Part shown: positions 51,301 to 63,200 of the stretch, in pieces
Position numbering within the stretch: position 1 is the first letter of the stretch
Layout of the letters: the number at the start of each line of letters is the position of its first letter
Program-made: the position numbers and the translations under genes
Notes under the pieces: generated by a model
The model's input: the letters and a program-made list of their open reading frames with translations, nothing else
Told to the model about the DNA's origin: nothing
Databases searched by the model: none
Origin: Lineus longissimus
Taxonomy: Eukaryota > Nemertea > Pilidiophora > Heteronemertea > Lineidae
Assembly (NCBI RefSeq): GCF_910592395.1
Contig: NC_088326.1
Location: 997,001 to 1,061,000 of the forward strand
Direction: 5' to 3'
DNA: 64,000 nt

Positions 51301-54300
51301 CAGATTCACCGAGAGTCGAACCCGTGACCAGCCAATCCACAGTCATTCACCCTTAGCACTGAGCTGTCAAGGCCGTCATGCTGATATGAAGGTTTTATTT
51401 GCCTCTTATAGGCGATATGCAAACGAGCGCGCCACAATTGTGACAAGGTCGCGCAGGTGGCAGAGTGATTGACCGAAATAGATCCAAGTAATCGTATATT
51501 TCGATAGTTGTACAGATTTTTCTCAACATATCGCATCTATATACCTCAGTGATATAAAATATTATCTTTGCAATTGATTTAACGTTTGAATGGCCCTTTT
51601 TAAAAGTTTTTGAAATTCGAGGTCAGCAGGGTCAGAGTCACTGAGCTCCCGCTCAGCAAACAGAGGGGGTCACGGCATAATCAAGAAGTCCAACTCAACC
51701 GTGTGCAACTCTCCCCGGTCGTCTGTTTCTATGCTTACCCCGCAACTTCTGTCGACTCCTAAGAATAAGAAGAGTGTCCATCAGGCCCTGGTCGAGTTTT
51801 TTACGAAGAAGCCACGGAAACGGAGCACGTCCACGTCTGCAGTGAGAATGTAGTGGAATGCCGACCGGGAGTGACGGGAACAATCTCCGTCGCGAAGGGG
51901 CAATCACCATGACAGTAGAGGTGCTTTCCTACAGGGTGACAGGCGACAGGACGAGGCCGGTTCACTGCGCCTGGGGTGTACGAGCGCACTCCACAGCTAA
52001 ATGTATAATCGTATTATGTAAATTGAAAAAGCTCAAAACGTTCTGTTTATGAATAAATAAAGGAACTATAGCCGTCCATCACTAAGGGTGTCACTGTTGG
52101 CCTCGCAAAGTTCGAGAGATAAGCTAACACTCTCGGATCCACTCACATTTTAACCGCGGACCTATAGTAATCTGTGATATGACGATATAACCAGTTCGAA
52201 ATACTGTCTCCAACCCAAACGTACAAAATTGACACTCAGCACCATGTTTAGGGTTCATGGAATAACTCGCCCCCGTTTCAATGAAAAAGACGCACGCCAC
52301 TGCCGTACCGGTTGGCCCTACCTGATAAAACGTGCCGTTTTTAGTTTGAAAAGTTTGGGTGTGGGGTATGATAAGGATAATAATGAACATTTTGACATCT
52401 GTACATGGATGATTAGATAACAAGATAAGGAAGAAGCAAAAAAAGATAAAACTGAATGGATGATTAGATAACCAGATAAGGAAGAAGAAAAAAAAGAGAA
52501 AAACTACGGCAGATTCACCGAGAGTCGAACCCGTGACCAGCCAATCCACAGTCATTCACCCTTAGCACTGAGCTGTCAAGGCCGTCATGCTGATATGAAG
52601 GTTTTATTTGCCTCTTATAGGCGATATGCAAACGAGCGCGCCACAATTGTGACAAGGTCGCGCAGGTGGCAGAGTGATTGTCCGAAATAGATCCAAGTAA
52701 TCGTATATTTCGATAGTTGTACAGATTTTTCTCAACATATCGCATCTATATGCCTCAGTGATATAAAATATTATCTTTGCAATTGATTTAACGTTTGAAT
52801 GGCCCTTTTTAAAAGTTTTTGAAATTCGAGGTCAGCAGGGTCAGAGTCACTGAGCTCCCGCTCAGCAAACAGAGGGGGTCACGGCATAATCAAGAAGTCC
52901 AACTCAACCGTGTGCAACTCTCCCCGGTCGTCTGTTTCTATGCTTACCCCGCAACTTCTGTCGACTCCAAAGAATAAGAAGAGTGTCCATCAGGCCCTGG
53001 TCGAGTTTTTTACGAAGAAGCCACGGAAACAGAGCACGTTCACGTCTGCAATGAGAATGTAGTGGAATGCCGACCGGGAGTGACGGGAAAAATCTCCGTC
53101 GCGAAGGGGCAATCACCATGACACTAGAGGTGCTTTCCTACAGGGCGACAGGCGACAGGACGAGGCCGGTTCACTGCGCCTGGGGTGTACGAGCGCACTC
53201 CACAGCTAAATGTATAATCGTATTCTGTAAATTGAAAAAGCTCAAAACGTTCTGTTTATGAATAAATAAAGGAACTATAGCCGTCCATCACTAAGGGTGT
53301 CACTGTTGGCCTCGCAAAGTTCGAGAGATAAGCTAACACTCTCGGATCCACTCACATTTTAACCGCGGACCTATAGTAATCTGTGATATGACGATATAAC
53401 CAGTTCGAAATACTGTCTCCAACCCAAACGTACAAAATTGACAGTCAGCACCATGTTTAGTGTTCATGGAATAACTCGCCCCCGTTTCAATGAAAAAGAC
53501 GCACGCCACTGCCGTACCGGTTGGCCCTACCTGATAAAACGTGCCGTTTTTAGTTTGAAAAGTTTGGGTGTGGGGTATGATAAGGATAATAATGAACATT
53601 TTGACATCTGTACATGGATGATTAGATAACAAGATAAGGAAGAAGCAAAAAAAGATAAAACTGAATGGATGATTAGATAACCAGATAAGGAAGAAGAAAA
53701 AAAGAGAAAAACTACGGCAGATTCACCGAGAGTCGAACCCGTGACCAGCCAATCCACAGTCATTCACCCTTAGCACTGAGCTGTCAAGGCCGTCATGCTG
53801 ATATGAAGGTTTTATTTGCCTCTTATAGGCGATATGCAAACGAGCGCGCCACAATTGTGACAAGGTCGCGCAGGTGGCAGAGTGATTGACCGAAATAGAT
53901 CCAAGTAATCGTATATTTCGATAGTTGTACAGATTTTTCTCAACATATCGCATCTATATACCTCAGTGATATAAAATATTATCTTTGCAATTGATTTAAC
54001 GTTTGAATGGCCCTTTTTAAAAGTTTTTGAAATTCGAGGTCAGCAGGGTCAGAGTCACTGAGCTCCCGCTCAGCAAACAGAGGGGGTCACGGCATAATCA
54101 AGAAGTCCAACTCAACCGTGTGCAACTCTCCCCGGTCGTCTGTTTCTATGCTTACCCCGCAACTTCTGTCGACTCCTAAGAATAAGAAGAGTGTCCATCA
54201 GGCCCTGGTCGAGTTTTTTACGAAGAAGCCACGGAAACGGAGCACGTCCACGTCTGCAGTGAGAATGTAGTGGAATGCCGACCGGGAGTGACGGGAACAA

Positions 54301-57300
54301 TCTCCGTCGCGAAGGGGCAATCACCATGACAGTAGAGGTGCTTTCCTACAGGGTGACAGGCGACAGGACGAGGCCGGTTCACTGCGCCTGGGGTGTACGA
54401 GCGCACTCCACAGCTAAATGTATAATCGTATTCTGTAAATTGAAAAAGCTCAAAACGTTCTGTTTATGAATAAATAAAGGAACTATAGCCGTCCATCACT
54501 AAGGGTGTCACTGTTGGCATCGCAAAGTTCGAGAGATAAGCTAACACTCTCGGATCCACTCACATTTTAACCGCGGACCTATAGTAATCCGTGATATGAC
54601 GATATAACCAGTTCGAAATACTGTCTCCAACCCAAACGTACAAAATTGACAGTCAGCACCATGTTTAGTGTTCATGGAATAACTCGCCCCCGTTTCAATG
54701 AAAAAGACGCACGCCACTGCCGTACCGGTTGGCCCTACCTGATAAAACGTGCCGTTTTTAGTTTGAAAAGTTTGGGTGTGGGGTATGATAAGGATAATAA
54801 TGAACATTTTGACATCTGTACATGGATGATTAGATAACAAGATAAGGAAGGAGGAAAAAAAAGATAAAACTGAATGGATGATTAGATAACCAGATAAGGA
54901 AGAAGAAAAAAAGAGAAAAACTACGGCAGATTCACCGAGAGTCGAACCCGTGACCAGCCAATCCACAGTCATTCACCCTTAGCACTGAGCTGTCAAGGCC
55001 GTCATGCTGATATGAAGGTTTTATTTGCCTCTTATAGGCGATATGCAAACGAGCGCGCCACAATTGTGACAAGGTCGCGCAGGTGGCAGAGTGATTGACC
55101 GAAATAGATCCAAGTAATCGTATATTTCGATAGTTGTACAGATTTTTCTCAACATATCGCATCTATATACCTCAGTGATATAAAATATTATCTTTGCAAT
55201 TGATTTAACGTTTGAATGGCCCTTTTTAAAAGTTTTTGAAATTCGAGGTCAGCAGGGTCAGAGTCACTGAGCTCCCGCTCAGCAAACAGAGGGGGTCACG
55301 GCATAATCAAGAAGTCCAACTCAACCGTGTGCAACTCTCCCCGGTCGTCTGTTTCTATGCTTACCCCGCAACTTCTGTCGACTCCTAAGAATAAGAAGAG
55401 TGTCCATCAGGCCCTGGTCGAGTTTTTTACGAAGAAGCCACGGAAACGGAGCACGTCCACGTCTGCAGTGAGAATGTAGTGGAATGCCGACCGGGAGTGA
55501 CGGGAACAATCTCCGTCGCGAAGGGGCAATCACCATGACAGTAGAGGTGCTTTCCTACAGGGTGACAGGCGACAGGACAAGGCCGGTTCACTGCGCCTGG
55601 GGTGTACGAGCGCACTCCACAGCTAAATGTATAATCGTATTCTGTAAATTGAAAAAGCTCAAAACGTTCTGTTTATGAATAAATAAAGGAACTATAGCCG
55701 TCCATCACTAAGGGTGTCACTGTTGGCATCGCAAAGTTCGAGAGATAAGCTAACACTCTCGGATCCACTCACATTTTAACCGCGGACCTATAGTAATCTG
55801 TGATATGACGATATAACCAGTTCGAAATACTGTCTCCAACCCAAACGTACAAAATTGACAGTCAGCACCATGTTTAGTGTTCATGGAATAACTCGCCCCC
55901 GTTTCAATGAAAAAGACGCACGCCACTGCCGTACCGGTTGGCCCTACCTGATAAAACGTGCCGTTTTTAGTTTGAAAAGTTTGGGTGTGGGGTATGATAA
56001 GGATAATAATGAACATTTTGACATCTGTACATGGATGATTAGATAACAAGATAAGGAAGAAGCAAAAAAAGATAAAACTGAATGGATGATTAGATAACCA
56101 GATAAGGAAGAAGAAAAAAAGAGAAAAACTACGGCAGATTCACCGAGAGTCGAACCCGTGACCAGCCAATCCACAGTCATTCACCCTTAGCACTGAGCTG
56201 TCAAGGCCGTCATGCTGATATGAAGGTTTTATTTGCCTCTTATAGGCGATATGCAAACGAGCGCGCCACAATTGTGACAAGGTCGCGCAGGTGGCAGAGT
56301 GATTGACCGAAATAGATCCAAGTAATCGTATATTTCGATAGTTGTACAGATTTTTCTCAACATATCGCATCTATGTACCTCAGTGATATAAAATATTATC
56401 TTTGCAATTGATTTAACGTTTGAATGGCCCTTTTTAAAAGTTTTTGAAATTCGAGGTCAGCAGGGTCAGAGTCACTGAGCTCCCGCTCAGCAAACAGAGG
56501 GGGTCACGGCATAATCAAGAAGTCCAACTCAACCGTGTGCAACTCTCCCCGGTCGTCTGTTTCTATGCTTACCCCGCAACTTCTGTCGACTCCTAAGAAT
56601 AAGAAGAGTGTCCATCAGGCCCTGGTCGAGTTTTTTACGAAGAAGCCACGGAAACGGAGCACGTCCACGTCTGCAGTGAGAATGTAGTGGAATGCCGACC
56701 GGGAGTGACGGGAACAATCTCCGTCGCGAAGGGGCAATCACCATGACAGTAGAGGTGCTTTCCTACAGGGTGACAGGCGACAGGACGAGGCCGGTTCACT
56801 GCGCCTGGGGTGTACGAGCGCACTCCACAGCTAAATGTATAATCGTATTCTGTAAATTGAAAAAGCTCAAAACGTTCTGTTTATGAATAAATAAAGGAAC
56901 TATAGCCGTCCATCACTAAGGGTGTCACTGTTGGCCTCGCAAAGTTCGAGAGATAAGCTAACACTCTCGGATCCACTCACATTTTAACCGCGGACCTATA
57001 GTAATCTGTGATATGACGATATAACCAGTTCGAAATACTGTCTCCAACCCAAACGTACAAAATTGACAGTCAGCACCATGTTTAGTGTTCATGGAATAAC
57101 TCGCCCCCGTTTCAATGAAAAAGACGCACGCCACTGCCGTACCGGTTGGCCCTACCTGATAAAACGTACATGTAGTTTTTAGTTTGAAAAGTTTGGGTGT
57201 GGGGTATGATAAGGATAATAATGAACATTTTGACATCTGTACATGGATGATTAGATAACAAGATAAGGAAGAAGCAAAAAAAGATAAAACTGAATGGATG

Positions 57301-57686
57301 ATTAGATAACCAGATAAGGAAGAAGAAAAAAAGAGAAAAACTACGGCAGATTCACCGAGAGTCGAACCCGTGACCAGCCAATCCACAGTCATTCACCCTT
57401 AGCACTGAGCTGTCAAGGCCGTCATGCTGATATGAAGGTTTTATTTGCATCTTATAGGCGATATGCAAACGAGCGCGCCACAATTGTGACAAGGTCGCGC
57501 AGGTGGCAGAGTGATTGACCGAAATAGATCCAAGTAATCGTATATTTCGATAGTTGTACAGATTTTTCTCAACATATCGCATCTATATACCTCAGTGATA
57601 TAAAATATTATCTTTGCAATTGATTTAACGTTTGAATGGCCTTTTTTAAAAGTTTTTGAAATTCGAGGTCAGCAGGGTCAGAGTCA

Positions 57687-60246
57687 TGATTCAATAACTT
57701 GTTTTGAAAGACTCCGGCAGGGTCAAAAGAAATAGTTGTTGGCGCCGATGATGTCAGCAACATATTGGATTTCCGCCCTACCCGTGGATGTGCCCCTCCC
57801 CTTCCTAGCTCACCATGTTGCCAGAGTTTATCATGTCTTTGCTGGATGTTTCGTGCCCCTTCACTAGGCGTGCTCTATCTGTCCGAACTGGATGTGTAGG
57901 CCTACTCTCCCAATGTAGTGGACCATGTTTCTACAGGGTGGACCATGTCTCTGTGGTGCAGGCTTCTACTGTATGTGTTATTCAGTGAACACAAAAAACC
58001 AAACAAAAAAAAAGTTCATGGTAGGCCTACCCTGAAAGGCACACTGTTTGACGGTGGAGCTAGGAGTATATATCCTGGGTGCCAGCTCTCTACTCTACTT
58101 GACAGCACATATGCTCCACAGCTGAGCTATCCAGGCTGCCAGGCCTCTAGTTTATTAGACACTAACCGAGGCCACACCATTTCAGGGCCACAAAAAGAAA
58201 GACCAAAACACTTTTTTATGAATTGAACAGATTTATTTCTTTGCATGAGCTCATAGATAATAGAAAACATAGGTCGTGAGAATCACAAAATTTATATATG
58301 GCACGAGACAATAAGATGAAAGAATAGGATACAGTAGTGTACAGACTTTACAAGGTTACAGTTAATAACTCTATCAGTGGTGTAACTGTACCAGTTTACC
58401 TTATTGTCTGAATGTGTACCAGTTTACCTTACGGTCTGAATGTTTGACCCAACACTTTGAAATATCAGAAACGGATGAAATGGTCTCATTACAAGCAAAA
58501 ATGTCATGCTGAGCTACTACAGACCTACTACAGACTACAGTTTCTTTGTGAATATTTGAAATTAATGTTTTAAATCCAATCTGTACTGGCTTTTTGATAT
58601 ATGTTCATGCAAGTATAACTTATGTAAAGATATTCTCCATGAAGAAGTGATACTTTAGGGGAAAAATTAATAACTGAAATAAACTATACATGGTTTAATG
58701 AACAATAATAAAATATCTGAACTTTTCAGAAAACCGGGTGAATCATGAAATAAATGAACACAAGTTTGTATTACTTCGAATATACAGTTCGCAATACATG
58801 TACTTTTTCAAAATATTGCAAACTGAGAATATCTAAGTACTTTTTTTCACCGTACAACAGAATTAGAATTTGAATTCAAGGTGAAGAAATCCTCCACTCA
58901 AACAAATCTGAACAGAGAAATATACATTGGTCAATTTAAGCTAGAATATATATTTGAACTAATTTATACTAAGAATATTTCTTAATGCCAAGATGTTTTA
59001 AAGATAAATAACTCTGGAATAACAAAAACACACAAATATGAATAATCTCCAAGAGTTTGAAGTAACTAATAAATTTTGATTAATCTCATTTCAAACAAAA
59101 AATGTATGAGAACACAATGTAATATCATACTGAAGTGAATTTCATCTTCAGATAGACTTGGTCATTTCACCCAAAACTGGCCTCACTTCTGTCAGGCTCT
59201 ATGGGGGTATTTGTCCCAACCTCTCGTCATAAAAAGGCCCCTTTTCCAAATCCGAGAGGCGTTTTCTCCTCCCAAATCCTGTTAATATTGGCGTATATCC
59301 TGAAAATCCCTGCCATTTATTGGTCTATCCAAGCATCGGGGAGAAAAGACCATTCCCCTTAACTCTTGCTTCAAAGTGGAACTAGGCCTTAAGTCACTAT
59401 AATGCACTAAAGATCAACAGTATAAAATATAAGTGAAGATATATGGTAAATTCTTGAATAAACTGTCTCTTAATAACTCATGAGGGAATAGGTTAAGGGA
59501 GGTCATTGAAGTTCTTAGATGTTTTTTTGTATGAAAATCCAAGGGACAGTGATGCTCGTCCAAAGGCCAGCAAGCTCAAAAAGCAGTCTACACAATCGTC
59601 ACAGCAGTGCAAGTATTCTGAACCGAGGTAACATGGAATTACATGTACATTGCCAGGGATTGGATGATAGCAGTGTCTACCCACAGAGGAGCTCACAAAA
59701 AGTTCCGGCTAGCCAGAAATTGTTGACAAAAATGAATTGAACACATCAGAAAAAGATCTCAAAATTTGCCATCTTTAAACAATTTGAGTCATCTTAGGAC
59801 AACTGGACATGAACTGTCAATATCAGACCAGCTATTATTGTAGCATAATACACAGTAATAATTGTCATGAAAAAATCTCGTTGGTTTGTCCTCATTTCAT
59901 GAAAACAGATTAGCAAAAGCTTTAATTGTACACTGTATAAACAAAACATGCACAAAATAACATAGCACAACAGTGCCACCTATACTGATCTTAACATGTA
60001 TAGTTGTGTACAGCAGTACAGGCGTTAAAGGGACTATTGGTCAATGGAATTGTGAGCCAAACAAGTAGTCACAACCATTGTCCCTTTAAGTTCAGTAAGA
60101 AGTGGATAACACGTCTGAGATCTTCTTGGATACATTAAAGGCGAGGTTTACATTGGATATAAGTTGTCACATGATAGATATCAATTTTCATTGTAGATTC
60201 TAAACTTGGTAGTATAAGGATCAGATTTCAAAATGTTCTGAGATCA
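57687..60246. other. array flank and probable 3'UTR of the PDZ-PH-PH gene
   Basis: No coding exon was seen. The left part follows the last array unit and includes, around 58060-58145, a weakly tRNA-like patch on the minus strand (GATAGCTCAGCTGTGGAGC). From about 58232 to 60246 the sequence probably belongs to a long 3'UTR of the minus-strand gene that ends at 60247. A 28-bp direct repeat (TGTACCAGTTTACCTT core) lies at 58387-58442. Confidence 0.4.
58232..58237 (-). terminator. possible poly(A) signal of the PDZ-PH-PH gene
   Basis: TTTATT (AATAAA on minus) about 2 kb downstream of the stop codon. Another TTTATT at 59316-59321 is nearer, so the choice between them is open. Confidence 0.3.
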
Positions 60247-63200
60247 TTATTCCACCGTCTTCACCCATCGGGCAATCGACTTTCGTAACGATGAGGTCCA
60301 TCTGAAAAAAAACAGGTACGGCTTGGTTAGGGGGACGTACACATGATGGGGCATAACCACAAATTCAACGATCACAATTTTGATGCAATATATGCCCTGA
60401 CATGCCACTACTATTGGGCATCAGCTGGATTAGAGTCGCTCGCAAGCTCCTCGTGTTTCTTACCAATTTGGGTCTGCAGCAGCTTCTTCCCTGTATGGAC
60501 TCTTCCAATTCATGCATTAGAACAGTCCACTTCAGAAAGTGGGGGTGTAAGATAACACCCCAACACGAAGCCACACTGAACTGACCTGAGTAAATCCGTC
60601 TCGTTTTCTGTACTGAAGAAGAACGTCCTCATTCTTCCCTCCGGTGGTTGGAGAGTAAACGTAAACTTGCGGCTGTGAGGCGAAGAGTCGAGCACCGTGT
60701 AACCATGGAGATGAGCAACTCCTGAAAATCGAAAGATCAAAGGTTATATAAACAGCAAATGAAAATGCATAATTGTCCAATCAAATCATTTCGTGTCATG
60801 GGTGTAAATTGAGGACAAATTCTTCAAAATTTGTCATTTACGTAACTGAAAAATTCCAATTCAAACAGTAACTTTCTAAGTTTGAGCAGATGCACGAGAC
60901 CTTTTAGTTTGACAACAGTTTATGTGTACTTACCCTGAGCAGTACTGGCATTCACATCCATATAGTAATATATACACGCGTCTTTGAGCACACAATACCG
61001 GCGGCGCCAGTGTCGGCGCTTAACGCCAAGTTTACAAAGGTTGCCGTGACAATCTGGGTTCTTGATTGATAGGGCGGGGACATCTACGTTTGGGCTGCTG
61101 ATGTCAAGCCAAGTATCAGTCTGAAAGGAACAAACGCTTGTTTGATGATAAACTAAAACCTGGCGTTTCACGGATATAGCAAGATCTATATATAGCTGTG
61201 ATACACATGGCTGAATGTATAGCTTTTACTTGGTATAGCGAGAGTGCAGTCAGGATCCCAGACGGGGCGACAGTTGTCCAGGCAGAGTAGCATGTTTTAG
61301 CGGCAACTCAACATTCGGGAATCCATGCCCTAGTGTTAACTAATGTTCTCATATACAAATGTCCTTCATTTATATATACATACCCTGCCAGCAGACTTGG
61401 CCAGCTCATTCAGAGCGTTCGCCCAGTTGAGCATCTCATGTTCCGACTCCGCAGCAAAGTAATAACTCTTTGCACCATATTTGACAGCTTTGAATGCATG
61501 TTTCCGTCCCATGATGCCAGAGTCGGAAACCTTAATAATCGAGTAGTTTAATAGGACTATGGCTCCGATTGGGTCCTTCTCCTTGAAAAAATAAGTAAGA
61601 ATATTATAGTTTTGGTACCATGACTATGATTTTACACACTCACAGACAGCTGTCCAGAGGCACAGGCCAAAACTTCTATTTGGGAGAGTGATCTCAAATC
61701 ATGAAAACTTATGTGGAAACAGAATTCAACATAAATTTTCATGATTTGAGAACATCCAGTAGTCAAACCATGTCCCTATTTTAGTTATGGTTCTGACACC
61801 AGATGGAATTAGTGTTTAGTAGAGTCCCTCAGCTTGTCAAACTGCCCAGACTTGACTGCTCTTCCTTGCTAGAGACTGTGTGTCAGGGCACGATCGAAAT
61901 AAACATGAATGGAGTCGTACCGGCGTCAAGCCATACTTGTACAAGTCATTGACTCACCGCTTCTGTCTTATAATAGTATAAACAATGGTCTCTCTTCAAC
62001 ACGAAGTATCTGCGTCGCCACGTCTTCAGGAGTGCCGTCCCGCTCTGTTTCATGAGGTAACCTGTCATGATCGGTTCTTCACTGGCGTCGTCGGGGTTTC
62101 TGTTCGATTTGGAGAGTTCCAGCACAACCTTGCTGGGTTCTGAAATCAGATAAAAGCTTGTGCATGAAGTGCTTTGTCAAAGGGCTAATGAAAGAGCAAA
62201 GGGATTATCCACATCCTCCAGAAAAGAACATTATATCTATCAGGCTCACTGCATCAACTGAAGCTTTTACTATCATGCAGTGTTTACTGTAGCTTTTACT
62301 ATCAACCAGTATTTACTGTAGCTTTTACTATCAACCAGTATTTACTGTAGCTTTTACTATCAACCAGTATTTACTGTAGTTTTTACTCTCAACCAGTATT
62401 TACTATAGCTTTTACTATCAACCAGTATTTACTGTAGCTTTTACTATCAATCAGTATTTACTGTTGCTTTTACTACAAACCAGTATTTACTGTAGTTTTT
62501 ACTCCCCTCACCTTTGAGCATAAGTTCTATGACCTCGTCACGTGTCGCCTCCATGCAGTTCACACCATTCACAGATACGATGATCTCGCCAACTTGTACC
62601 CCAGCTTCCTCAGCTATCGTGCCTAAATCAGAGAAAACAAGTACAGTGGAACCTCCCTTAGCGGACACCTCTCTAATTAGGACAACCTCTCTATAAAGGA
62701 CACTAGTTTTGGTCCCAAATTGGTAGTTTCCTTTCAATTTGACCTCTCTAAGTAGGACACCTCTCTATTAAGGACAGCACTTGTCAGTCCCGAGGGTGTC
62801 CTTAATAGAGAGGTTCTACTGTATTCATGATAGATGATCTGAGAGTCGAACCCATGACCTACTGATTATAAGCCAAGCGCTCTAAACACTATGCCACTCA
62901 TCTCCCTCCACACAAAAGTCTGACATCTCCAGCCTATAATCTCCCTTTTACTCCACCTCAATACTAAGCAGCAAAGTATCGCATCGTTGCTATGGATATC
63001 CTCAGGTGGGCAATGTTGTCAGCACGAGATTTGTTACCAATTTGGGTTAAATTTGCCATGAATTTGAATACACCATCTCACAAACTGCTGAGTTTCTCCT
63101 GTTTTCAAAAGTGATGCCCTACCTTTGATGAAACTAGACCAATTTCAAGGCCAACGAATAACTGATTAGCTTCAAGTTGAGATCTAAGTAGCCTCAGCTG

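Larger units (their letters stand above)
44350..57686 (+). repeat. 11-unit tandem array derived from the last exon and 3' flank of the RHIM-like gene
   Basis: Units begin at GAGCTCCCGCTCAG: 44386, 45595, 46803, 48011, 49219, 50434, 51643, 52852, 54060, 55269 and 56477; the last ends near 57686. The period is 1208-1215 bp. Unit 1 is the gene's own exon 7 from its 13th codon, 3'UTR and downstream flank; the other ten lack the true splice acceptor. Every junction reads GTCAGAGTCACTGAGCTC, so one original duplication was multiplied by unequal exchange. Each unit holds the 3' coding end, an AATAAATAAA signal, a purine-rich GATAAGGAAGAAG stretch and a tRNA-like segment on the minus strand. Units differ by point changes, so this is not a simple assembly echo. 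In unit 2 CAG became TAG (45734); unit 5 has an in-frame 3-bp insertion near 49380; unit 11 has a small replacement near 57167. Confidence 0.97.
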
